From a bacterium (GTDB lineage: Bacteria; Bacillota; Bacilli; Lactobacillales; Streptococcaceae), in the NCBI GenBank assembly GCA_905221065.1, contig CAJNBS010000022.1, positions 1-22,665 of the forward strand: 22,665 bases of DNA, written 5' to 3'. The position numbers and the translations under genes were made by a program. The notes beneath the pieces are model-generated. The model saw only the letters and a program-made list of their open reading frames with translations. It was not told where the DNA came from and did no database searches. Below, in pieces: positions 15,096 through 22,026 of this stretch (within the stretch, counting starts at the first letter, position 1; the number at the start of each line of letters is the position of its first letter).

Positions 15096-15787
15096 GTGAA
15101 TTTGTTTCCAATCCCCTGTTCGGGCTTGCCCTGTCTATCTTAGCCTATCTAGTGGGAATGCTGATTTATAGACGTTTTCCCCATCCATTGACAACGCCCT
15201 TGCTTTTGTCAGCTGTTTTCATTATCATCTTTCTAAAAGTGACGGGGATTTCTTACCAAGATTACTATCAAGGTGGGGTTTATCTGAATAATTTGATTGT
15301 CCCATCGACCGTGGCTCTAGGGATTCCCCTTTATAAGAGTTTTCACCTGATGAAGCACCATGCTCGCAGTATTCTCTTTGGTAGTCTGTTAGCAGTAGTG
15401 GTCAATACCTCTTTCACAGCCCTTGTAGCTAAAATCTTTGGCATGGACTTTTTCCTAGCAATTTCTCTCTTTCCTAAGTCAGTGACAACCGCCATGGCAG
15501 TGGGGATCACAGAAAAATTGCAAGGTTTGACGACTGTGACTTTGGTTGTCGTAGTGGCGACTGGGATTTTAACCAGTGTTATTGGCCCAACACTTTTGAA
15601 GTGGTTGAAAATTGATGATCCAGTAGCTGTTGGGCTTTCCCTTGGAGGAACAGGGCATGCAGTCGGAACAGGAACAGCCTTTCGATACGGTTCTGTAGCA
15701 GGAGCTATGGGTGGCTTGGCTATCGGTGTTACCGGTATTCTCTATGTCTTTGTCAGCCCTATTGTAGCTAGTTTGATATTGAGTTAA
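15092..15787 (+). CDS. lrgB: CidB/LrgB family membrane protein
   Basis: A 231-residue polytopic membrane protein, the standard partner of LrgA/CidA. Family motifs include TGISYQDYYQGG, NLIVPSTVALGIPLY, LFPKSVTTAMAVGITEKL and SLGGTGHAVGTGTAFRYG. It overlaps lrgA by four bases. Right after the stop lies a 24-bp palindrome (15801-15824) that could serve as an AT-rich terminator. The two proteins are thought to work together at the membrane in lysis control or solute passage. Confidence 0.92.
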   Translation: MSEFVSNPLFGLALSILAYLVGMLIYRRFPHPLTTPLLLSAVFIIIFLKVTGISYQDYYQGGVYLNNLIVPSTVALGIPLYKSFHLMKHHARSILFGSLLAVVVNTSFTALVAKIFGMDFFLAISLFPKSVTTAMAVGITEKLQGLTTVTLVVVVATGILTSVIGPTLLKWLKIDDPVAVGLSLGGTGHAVGTGTAFRYGSVAGAMGGLAIGVTGILYVFVSPIVASLILS

Positions 15788-15800
15788 AAAAATTAACGGC

Positions 15801-15824
15801 AAAATTTCGAAATTTCGAAATTTT
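15801..15824. repeat. Perfect 24-bp palindrome after lrgB
   Basis: The sequence is built of three AAATTT-type blocks joined by two CG steps (AAAATTTCGAAATTT and its mirror). It reads the same on both strands. It starts 13 bases after the lrgB stop and ends 21 bases before the -35 box of the peptide operon. It is either an AT-rich hairpin ending lrgAB transcripts (followed by TTTTT at 15830-15834) or a binding site for a regulator of the peptide operon. Confidence 0.6.
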
Positions 15825-15845
15825 AAAAATTTTTCAAAAAAATAC

Positions 15846-15874
15846 TTGACAATCTACATGCGAAGATATACAAT
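15846..15874 (+). promoter_or_regulatory. Promoter of the RiPP-like operon
   Basis: Perfect -35 TTGACA (15846-15851), 17-nt spacer, -10 TACAAT (15869-15874). The predicted start near 15881 leaves a leader of about 105 nt before the peptide gene. Confidence 0.85.
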
Positions 15875-15945
15875 GAAGTCAGAGAAAACGGATACAAAAA
15901 AATTTTTACTTAACAGTATATGAGATTTTTCTTTTCTATAAAAGA

Positions 15946-15959
15946 ATTATACGTATAAT
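15946..15959. promoter_or_regulatory. Perfect 14-bp palindrome upstream of the peptide gene
   Basis: ATTATACGTATAAT is a perfect inverted repeat in the leader. Its right half contains a TATAAT (15954-15959) that could be a second -10 without a clear -35. It lies 27 bases before the peptide ATG and is a candidate operator. No regulator gene sits next to it in the window. Confidence 0.5.
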
Positions 15960-15986
15960 AAATTTTTTAAAAAAGGAGGGAAAGTG

Positions 15987-16082
15987 ATGCTTAATTTGAC
16001 TGATGTTATCAAAGTTGTTAAAAAAGGTCACCTAGCCTCAGTACAGCAGCATCCAGATAAATGCCCAGGGCGTTATCGTTAG
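15987..16082 (+). CDS. Short RiPP-precursor-like peptide (31 aa) ending CPGRYR
   Basis: An open frame of 31 residues with a strong ribosome site (GGAGGG, seven bases before the ATG). The first half is a leader-like amphipathic stretch (starting MLNLTDVIKVVKKG). The C-terminal part is polar and compact: QQHPDKCPGRYR. It has one Cys (C26), one Tyr (Y30) flanked by Arg, and His22, all plausible targets for a radical SAM enzyme (thioether or Arg-Tyr-type links are known for other streptococcal peptides). It is followed by a strong terminator, then the radical SAM gene. I do not recognise a named precursor family. The modification is inferred, not seen. Confidence 0.78.
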   Translation: MLNLTDVIKVVKKGHLASVQQHPDKCPGRYR

Positions 16083-16141
16083 ATTGCCTTGAGTTGCTTA
16101 TGTAAAAGCGATAATTTATCACTTTACTATTATAATGATGA

Positions 16142-16169
16142 GGCTGAGGGGGATCCCCTCAGCCTTTTT
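16142..16169 (+). terminator. Strong attenuating terminator between peptide and radical SAM genes
   Basis: A perfect 10-bp G/C-rich stem GGCTGAGGGG / CCCCTCAGCC with a 3-nt loop, followed by TTTTT. It lies between the precursor gene and the maturase with no new clear promoter after it. Most transcripts would stop here, giving more peptide than enzyme, a common layout in RiPP operons. A weaker hairpin (AAAGCGATA / TATCACTTT, 16105-16125) lies just upstream. Confidence 0.92.
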
Positions 16170-16186
16170 AAAGCGGGAGATAAGTT

Positions 16187-17452
16187 ATGGAAACAATTTA
16201 TTCTTTTTCTACAGATGATGTAGTTTATTTAAAAAATTTATATACAGGATCTATTTGTGAAATTGATGAGGAACTATTCAAGAAGTTATCTTTAAAAGAA
16301 TTTCCTTACTTGATAAGTGAGATTGATAAACAAGTGCCCTTTATTCACTCTAAACGAATAGTAGAGGGAGATGAATTATCACTATATATAGTTACAACTA
16401 TGTCGTGTAACTTGACTTGCTCTTATTGTTTTGAGAATGATAAGGATAGGAAACCGTCCTTAAGTAGTGAGTATGACGGTAAAAAGATTGTGAATTTTAT
16501 ATTAGATGAACTCAATTTTAAGAAGTATAAATCTCTGGATATCTGTTTTACTGGTGGTGAACCATTATATAACTTTCAGTTTATACGAAATTTATGTGAA
16601 ACTTTAGATGAGAAACTAGCTATTTCGTATACTTTGATTACAAATGGAACGATATTCACAAGTAAAATAATGTCTTTTCTTGACTGTCATAATTTCGCTA
16701 TTCAAGTTTCTTTTGATGGTGATGAGCACTATCATAACCTAGAAAGATGCAATCGATTAGGGAAAGGAACTTATCATAGAATCATAAATAACTTGTCAGT
16801 TATGTTGGAAAAGTATAAAAATTTATCCATTCAGGCTAGAGTTAACATATCTAAAAGAAATTATATATCTATCCAGAAATTATTTTTAGATTTAAAAAAG
16901 TATACAGAATTTGAAAATTTTAATCTTTATTTTGATTTTGTAGCTGTACCTAACGATTCAATTCTATATATTGATAGTGAAACTAAAAAGAAGATTTGTC
17001 TAGATTTATTGCTGTTTTTATCAAAGGAAAATATACCGTATTATCATGATTTAAAAATAGGAGGGTACTGTATGTTCAAAAATCAAGATTCTCTTACAAT
17101 TCATGCCAACGGTAACTTATATAAATGTTATTCATTAGTAGGGAATGAAAACTATCAGTTGGGAAGTATTGGTCAAGTTACTAATGAATTAACAGGTCTG
17201 GGAAGCATGTGCCCTTATAAAGATTGTGCTTATTATGAATTTTGTTATGGAGGTTGCCCATTTAATACATTTGTAAATAATGGGAAGATGGAACGCGATT
17301 GTCAGTTTGACTATTTAGAGTGGTTTCACAAGATTGTATTTTTAGATGAATTAGGATTATTGACAAAGGAGGATGTTGAAGGGACTATCCAACATATATC
17401 TGTTCATAAAATATATGTTGATAAAAATTTAACTATGGAGGCATGCAGATGA
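16187..17452 (+). CDS. Radical SAM/SPASM peptide maturase
   Basis: A 421-residue radical S-adenosylmethionine enzyme. The 4Fe-4S motif is C74-x3-C78-x2-C81 (CNLTCSYCFE), followed by the SAM-binding FTGGEPL and the strand QVSFDGDEHYH. The C-terminal SPASM domain has many Cys (GGYCMF, YKCYSL, MCPYKDCAYYEFCYGGCPF, RDCQF), enough for two auxiliary clusters. The first ~60 residues may recognise the peptide. Such enzymes crosslink precursor peptides. It follows the 31-residue peptide gene; its stop overlaps the transporter start (ATGA). GGGAG lies eight bases before the ATG. The gene is markedly AT-rich compared with flanking chromosomal genes, which suggests transfer. The chemistry is not predictable from sequence. 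Confidence 0.93.
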   Translation: METIYSFSTDDVVYLKNLYTGSICEIDEELFKKLSLKEFPYLISEIDKQVPFIHSKRIVEGDELSLYIVTTMSCNLTCSYCFENDKDRKPSLSSEYDGKKIVNFILDELNFKKYKSLDICFTGGEPLYNFQFIRNLCETLDEKLAISYTLITNGTIFTSKIMSFLDCHNFAIQVSFDGDEHYHNLERCNRLGKGTYHRIINNLSVMLEKYKNLSIQARVNISKRNYISIQKLFLDLKKYTEFENFNLYFDFVAVPNDSILYIDSETKKKICLDLLLFLSKENIPYYHDLKIGGYCMFKNQDSLTIHANGNLYKCYSLVGNENYQLGSIGQVTNELTGLGSMCPYKDCAYYEFCYGGCPFNTFVNNGKMERDCQFDYLEWFHKIVFLDELGLLTKEDVEGTIQHISVHKIYVDKNLTMEACR

Positions 17453-18909
17453 AAAGATTGTTATCCTATAACAATAAAGTGCTATTTCTAAAAAGCTTTA
17501 TTTTGAATACCCTTGTTACTATACTGACTGTAGCTATTCCTTATATTAGTAAGTTATTTGTTGACCATATTCTATCTCAGAAAGTTCATGCTATGATTGT
17601 TTATGGGGTGCTTTATGTAGGAATTTCTCTGTTTATTCAAGTTTTATATTATTTTTGTGATGTGATTCAAGGAGAATCAGAATCGCATGTTTGGCAGAAT
17701 ATTTGCCAAAAAACTGCTGAAAATATCCAGCTCTATGATATGGTAGAGACAGATTTGTCTGAAACTACCATTACACAAGAATTAGGGCAGACCTATGAGC
17801 TGTTAAAACGATTTTTTAACGAATATCCTGTTGCTCTTCTCCTGTACTTGATACGAGCGCTTGTAATTATAGGGATTTTATGGAGTATTTCTCCTACTAT
17901 TGCTGTGATGATAGGTATTTTGATACCTATATTTATATTTATTTCGCAGAAATATAGTGGACGACTATCTAAGCTTGGATCCGATACAGTGAATTGTATG
18001 AAGGATATACGCGATTATCTAGTGGATAGCTATAAACTCATGCCTAGTATGCGATTTTCAGCTCATTCTAGCTTGATTGATTTCTCTCCCTTGGTGAAAA
18101 AATATATTTCATGTAAAAATAAGGAAGTGAGGATGACTTCTTTATTTGAAAATTTTCTCTCCTATGCATTTTTGAATTTTATGATTATGATGACGACGAT
18201 TATATCAGGTTATCAGACTTATAAAGGTTGGATTACGATTGGTGATTTAATGGCTATCCAACTATATATTTCACAATTTTGGACACCTATTGAATACTTC
18301 CTTGATGTTTATAAGGAGTACTCAGGAAGTAAGCAAATTATCGAAAATTTTGTCAATTTTTTAGAACCTGTTCAGATTTCGTATGAGTCTACTCCAATTT
18401 TAGAGATAGTCTTAGAAAAGTATGTTAGCCTGGGGAGAGATGGTGAAGAACTGCATGAGCCATTAACAACTCGTTTAGAAAAAGGGCATATTTATCGTAT
18501 TGTTGGAGAAAATGGTGTGGGTAAGACGCGATTGATTTTAGCGATAGTAGGCTACAGCATGAATTATCATGGTGAGATTTACTTACCCAATTATAGAAAG
18601 AATTCGAATTTTTCGTACTGCCCTGCAGAACCTGTTGCAAGTCGATTTTATAAAAATGAATTGAGTCAAGGTGCATCCATGGGACAACTAAAATTGTTGC
18701 AGTTGCAAGAAGCAGTAGCTGTGGATAAAGATGTTTATATTTTTGATGAGCCAAGTAATTTTTTAGATTCACAAAACAAGAAAAAAGTCGTGCAAATCCT
18801 GTCCGACTTGTTAGCACAAGAAAAGTTAGTGATTTTGATTAGTCATGATGATGATTTAGTCGATTTTCCAACAGAAGTTATTACTCTTCAATCATGTGAC
18901 AGTGAGTAA
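17449..18909 (+). CDS. ABC exporter with shortened, degenerate nucleotide-binding domain
   Basis: A fused permease-ATPase of 486 residues, shorter than usual for the family (~570-600). Six hydrophobic segments fill residues 1 to ~300. The Walker A is G353-E-N-G-V-G-K-T360, Walker B is YIFDEP with D433-E434, and the switch His is H466 (ISHDDD). The signature reads LSQGASMGQ (405-413) instead of LSGGQ. The Q-loop appears as CPAEP, without a plain Gln. Only ~50 residues separate Walker A and signature, so the helical subdomain is mostly missing. No peptidase domain is present. I chose ATG 17449, with GGAGG seven bases upstream, overlapping the maturase stop. It probably exports the modified peptide. 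AT-rich like its neighbour. Confidence 0.88.
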   Translation: MKRLLSYNNKVLFLKSFILNTLVTILTVAIPYISKLFVDHILSQKVHAMIVYGVLYVGISLFIQVLYYFCDVIQGESESHVWQNICQKTAENIQLYDMVETDLSETTITQELGQTYELLKRFFNEYPVALLLYLIRALVIIGILWSISPTIAVMIGILIPIFIFISQKYSGRLSKLGSDTVNCMKDIRDYLVDSYKLMPSMRFSAHSSLIDFSPLVKKYISCKNKEVRMTSLFENFLSYAFLNFMIMMTTIISGYQTYKGWITIGDLMAIQLYISQFWTPIEYFLDVYKEYSGSKQIIENFVNFLEPVQISYESTPILEIVLEKYVSLGRDGEELHEPLTTRLEKGHIYRIVGENGVGKTRLILAIVGYSMNYHGEIYLPNYRKNSNFSYCPAEPVASRFYKNELSQGASMGQLKLLQLQEAVAVDKDVYIFDEPSNFLDSQNKKKVVQILSDLLAQEKLVILISHDDDLVDFPTEVITLQSCDSE

Positions 18910-18989
18910 GGAAAAGTATAACTTTATTGAGTTTAAGAAATAGATTAGTAAGAATAGACTGGGTAAAAAGTCTTTAAAATCAGAAAAAT

Positions 18990-19025
18990 GCATAATATCA
19001 GGTGTGCAAAAACTTGATATTATGC
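18990..19025. terminator. Bidirectional terminator between the two ABC transporter genes
   Basis: An 11-bp perfect stem GCATAATATCA / TGATATTATGC (18990-19000 and 19015-19025) with T-rich tails on both strands (GTTTTATT on plus, ATTTTT on minus). It lies between converging genes in an otherwise empty ~200-base gap. Confidence 0.82.
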
Positions 19026-19109
19026 GTTTTATTGTGGTAATATTAATTCATTTTCTCCTGAAATTGAATTTTTGCCTAGCCTCTTTTTCAAATCGTATTT
19101 TATAGACTA

Positions 19110-20657
19110 TCACTTCTCTTTGCTTAGGTGAATGACTTGGTCATAGTGTTTTAAGTCTTCTTCTGTGTAGTGGTGAATGACTTCAATAACTGTTTGAGGT
19201 AGGGAGAAGAGCAAGTCACTAATTTTTCTGCTATTTTCCGAGTCAAGATTGGCCTTAATCTCATCAGCTAAGATGAGTTGGCTATCGTGGTAGAGGGCGC
19301 GAGCAATTTCTAGTCGTTGTTTCTCGCCACCAGACAGACTATCATTGCTGAGCGTTCGATTTTTCAAATGTTCTAACCCAGTTGTCTCGAGGATATGATT
19401 TAAAGTCTCTGGATTTTTATCCAGTCCCAGAAGGATATTGTCTTCCAGAGATAGCGTGTTAAAGTAATGGCTATCTTGGAGGATATAGGAACTAATGCCC
19501 GTGATTTCCTGACGGGACAGGTTTTGACCAGCAAAGTTAATCTGTCCACTTGTTGGTATCTCTTCTCCATGAATGATATTGAGCAGGGTTGTTTTACCAG
19601 AGCCACTTTCGCCGATAATGGCAATTTTTTCTCCTTGCTTGATGTGCATGGAAATCGGAGATAAGAGGCTATTCCCCTCTTTTTCCAGGGAAATGGTGTC
19701 AAGCTGGATAGGGAAAATATTTTCTATGTTTCTAGGCGAGATGAAGTCAGACTGGCCCAAAAGTTTTTGGTATTTGTTGAGAAGAGTTCGAGTCGCTTTT
19801 CGGGTGTTGGTAAAGTAGGCCAACTCTTGGAATTGATAGCCGATATTATGGGAAACCAGATAGATGGCCACAAAACTCGCCGCATCTAAATAATTATAGT
19901 AGGTCATAAATCCACCAATGACGATAGGTGTGACAGAACAAAAGGCATCGATGCTATTGATAAAGAGACTGTTTAAAGTTCGTTGTTTTTCATAGTTGAT
20001 TTCGGCATCCAGACTGGTTTGTAATTGCTTTTGGTAGCGAGCAAAAAAGAAGTCTTGTCCCTGATAATGGCGAATTTGTTGGCTGCCACCAATAAAATTT
20101 GTCAAGCTTGATAAGTAGCTCTGGTTAATAGTTGACCGCTTTTCAGAAAGTGAATCCAAACGCTTGGATCCGATAGCACTGCAGAGGACAGGAAAGGAGT
20201 AGAAGAGGATGAAAATCAAGCCTAGGTAAAAATTGGTCCACAGGGCATAAAGAATGGATACAGTTGTGAAGCCCAGAGAAGAAATGATGATGACGGTTGG
20301 TTCGATATAGTTTTCTTCTAGTTGCTTGACGTCGTTTTCTAGGTCGGACAAAATATCCTTTTCATCAATCTCATAACTGTTTAAAAATTGCTTGAAAATA
20401 GCACTCTTGATACCATATTTAAAATCAGTAATCAAACGGGCGTAGTAATAGCGTTTCCCAGCTAAACCCAGTAAGAGGATGAGATTACCAAGGATTCCTA
20501 AAATCAAAACTTTCCAAAGAAGGCCTAGTTCTTGATTGGTAAAACTAGCAACAATATTTTGAACAAGGGCTGGCGTGATAATTGCTTCTAGCCAAGTAAT
20601 GGCAATAGAAAAGAAGTAAAGTATGAGGTGCTTCTTAGAAATAAATCTTCTCAGCAT
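19110..20657 (-). CDS. ABC transporter, fused permease/ATP-binding protein
   Basis: A complete type IV ABC exporter half-molecule of 515 residues. About six hydrophobic segments lie in residues 1-290. The Walker A is G349-E-S-G-S-G-K-T356, the Q-loop is SSYILQDSH, the signature is LSGGEKQR, Walker B is LILADE, and the switch His lies in VIEVIHHYTEED. Walker B is followed by IKANLD rather than the usual PTSALD. The substrate is unknown; bacteriocin- or peptide-type exporters have this form. The start has GGAGG eleven bases upstream. It converges with the RiPP-like operon and is set apart by terminators on both sides, so it is a single-gene unit. Its base composition is closer to the chromosome than that of the neighbouring cassette. 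Confidence 0.9.
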   Translation of the reverse strand: MLRRFISKKHLILYFFSIAITWLEAIITPALVQNIVASFTNQELGLLWKVLILGILGNLILLLGLAGKRYYYARLITDFKYGIKSAIFKQFLNSYEIDEKDILSDLENDVKQLEENYIEPTVIIISSLGFTTVSILYALWTNFYLGLIFILFYSFPVLCSAIGSKRLDSLSEKRSTINQSYLSSLTNFIGGSQQIRHYQGQDFFFARYQKQLQTSLDAEINYEKQRTLNSLFINSIDAFCSVTPIVIGGFMTYYNYLDAASFVAIYLVSHNIGYQFQELAYFTNTRKATRTLLNKYQKLLGQSDFISPRNIENIFPIQLDTISLEKEGNSLLSPISMHIKQGEKIAIIGESGSGKTTLLNIIHGEEIPTSGQINFAGQNLSRQEITGISSYILQDSHYFNTLSLEDNILLGLDKNPETLNHILETTGLEHLKNRTLSNDSLSGGEKQRLEIARALYHDSQLILADEIKANLDSENSRKISDLLFSLPQTVIEVIHHYTEEDLKHYDQVIHLSKEK

Positions 20658-20798
20658 AAAGAGTTGCCCTCCTTATCGATATACATGTAATTAGTTTTAA
20701 AGTCATTATACTCCTTTATCTCAAATACTTCATATAAAAATGTAAATTTTATGTAGATATACAATTAAATGAAAATGTCAAAATGTAACAGATTAAAT

Positions 20799-20840
20799 AA
20801 AAAGCGAACAAAACAGAATTCGTTGTTTTGTTCGCTTTTT
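20799..20840. terminator. Long perfect hairpin terminator downstream of the choline-binding protein gene
   Basis: A 17-bp perfect stem (AAAAAGCGAACAAAACA / its complement) with an 8-nt loop, A-run on one side and T-run on the other. On the minus strand it ends the caspase-like/choline-binding unit. It also blocks plus-strand reads. The surrounding ~270-base gap (20658-20931) holds otherwise only AT-rich DNA and the ribosome site of the ABC gene. Confidence 0.88.
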
Positions 20841-20931
20841 GTATTATTATCTAGATTTTTCTTGTAGTTCTGATAACATTTAGTCTGGGCAGGTACACTA
20901 ATAGTTGATGGAATAAAATGTGTACTTTAGA

Positions 20932-22014
20932 TTATTGCCAAGCGCCACTGGCATCTACATAGTAACCATCAGGTGTGTAGGTATTGTGAAGCATCTTACC
21001 TGATGAAGCAAGGTAATACCAAGAGCCGCTATCTTTCACCCAGCCTGTTGCCATAGAGCCTGAGTTGTTTAGATAATACCAAGATCCACTATCTTTGATC
21101 CAACCTGTCGCCATAGAACCTGAGTCTTTTAGGTAATACCAAGAGTGATTATCATATAGCCAATCACTAGCAATCATAGCTCCTGATGATTTAAAGGCAT
21201 ACCAGTTGCCACCTTGATAGAGCCAAGTTTGATTGAACATGACTCCTTTATCATTCATAAAGTACCAAGTTCCCTTGTCCTTAACCCAAGCATTTTGAAC
21301 TAATTGTCCTTGTTTTTGATAGTACCACTTTTCACTGTAATTCTTTTTTAGCCAACTTTCTGCTTTTACAATCGGATAAAGTATTTTGAAGGCTCCTGCC
21401 CCTCTGTAGGAATGACTGATAACTCCTGGTTTTTGAAGTTTCAATTCTACATAGTCGTCTGCCCAAGCAAATACTTTTTGACCATTGACAGTCTCTGGTA
21501 AGGTAGCAGTGTAGGTCTTGGTTTGATAGTCCCATTTTGCATCAAGGTAGGTGTGTTGATCATTTGATTCGTCAATACGGAAGTAACCACTCTTTCCACC
21601 GTCATTATATACATCATCTACTACTTTAGTGGACCAGGTCTTTACCTCATTTCCGCTCTTGGCTTCTACCTTGATATTCCCTCTATAGCCATAAGGAACG
21701 TAGAAATTCAGGTAACGCCCCTCTACACCCATCATAGACTTGTCCTTTTCTTGACCTAGGAAATTGACAGTTTGATCTTGACCATTGAGACTAACCGTCC
21801 ACTCGATTTTCTCAGTTTTTGGCAAATCCAATACTTTGATATCTACTTCATTGCCATTGTCAAATTGAAGAATTTTGCCATCTTGATACTTAATACCACC
21901 CTTGACAACCCATTCTTCTTTCAATTCGAAGGCCTTTCCTGAATGAGGGAAAGCTAGTAAAGCTAAACCTGCTAGAGATAAACCAAATAATGTGATTTTT
22001 TTTGATACTTTCAT
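20932..22014 (-). CDS. Secreted choline-binding protein with unknown N-terminal module
   Basis: A 360-residue surface protein. Residues 1-28 are a signal peptide (MKVSKK, hydrophobic core, cleavage near SGKA-FE). Residues ~30-225 form a beta-rich module I do not recognise, with no obvious catalytic motif. Residues 230-360 hold about six choline-binding repeats of 20-21 residues (pattern SWYYLKDSGSMATGW) that attach the protein to phosphocholine on teichoic acids. The last repeat ends GYYVDASGAWQ, typical of the family. It begins 12 bases after the caspase-like gene stops, with AAGGGG as ribosome site, so the two are probably co-transcribed. It may be an adhesin, inhibitor, hydrolase or protease target; sequence alone does not say which. 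Confidence 0.9.
   Translation of the reverse strand: MKVSKKITLFGLSLAGLALLAFPHSGKAFELKEEWVVKGGIKYQDGKILQFDNGNEVDIKVLDLPKTEKIEWTVSLNGQDQTVNFLGQEKDKSMMGVEGRYLNFYVPYGYRGNIKVEAKSGNEVKTWSTKVVDDVYNDGGKSGYFRIDESNDQHTYLDAKWDYQTKTYTATLPETVNGQKVFAWADDYVELKLQKPGVISHSYRGAGAFKILYPIVKAESWLKKNYSEKWYYQKQGQLVQNAWVKDKGTWYFMNDKGVMFNQTWLYQGGNWYAFKSSGAMIASDWLYDNHSWYYLKDSGSMATGWIKDSGSWYYLNNSGSMATGWVKDSGSWYYLASSGKMLHNTYTPDGYYVDASGAWQ
20935..21327 (-). repeat. Choline-binding repeats (about six tandem units of ~60 bp)
   Basis: Tandem units of 60-63 bp encode W-Y-Y/F-x-x-x-x-G-x-M-x-x-x-W repeats. Two central units (21003-21122) are very similar at the DNA level, which suggests recent duplication. Copy number may vary between strains. 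Confidence 0.88.
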
Positions 22015-22026
22015 TTTCTTAACCCC

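Noticed and set aside
15859..15924. A 21-codon frame starting inside the promoter spacer of the RiPP-like operon
   Set aside because: It has no ribosome site and starts upstream of the predicted transcription start, so it cannot be translated from that promoter.
16089..16117. A possible promoter (TTGAGT, 17 nt, TAATTT) before the radical SAM gene
   Set aside because: Both boxes are poor and the strong terminator at 16142-16169 would still lie downstream of it.
19110..20657. The second ABC transporter as part of the RiPP-like operon
   Set aside because: It is on the opposite strand, separated by a bidirectional terminator, and closer in base composition to the chromosome. A functional link is possible but unsupported.
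20635..20706. A 23-codon frame on the minus strand (MTLKLITC...) overlapping the start of the ABC transporter gene, with GGAG upstream
   Set aside because: The sequence before its ATG also reads as TATAAT, so the ribosome-site look may be accidental. The peptide has no recognisable features and no support from conservation.
20935..21327. Tandem ~60-bp repeats that might suggest a CRISPR or satellite array
   Set aside because: They are in frame and encode choline-binding repeats. Unit boundaries follow the protein motif and there are no unique spacers.
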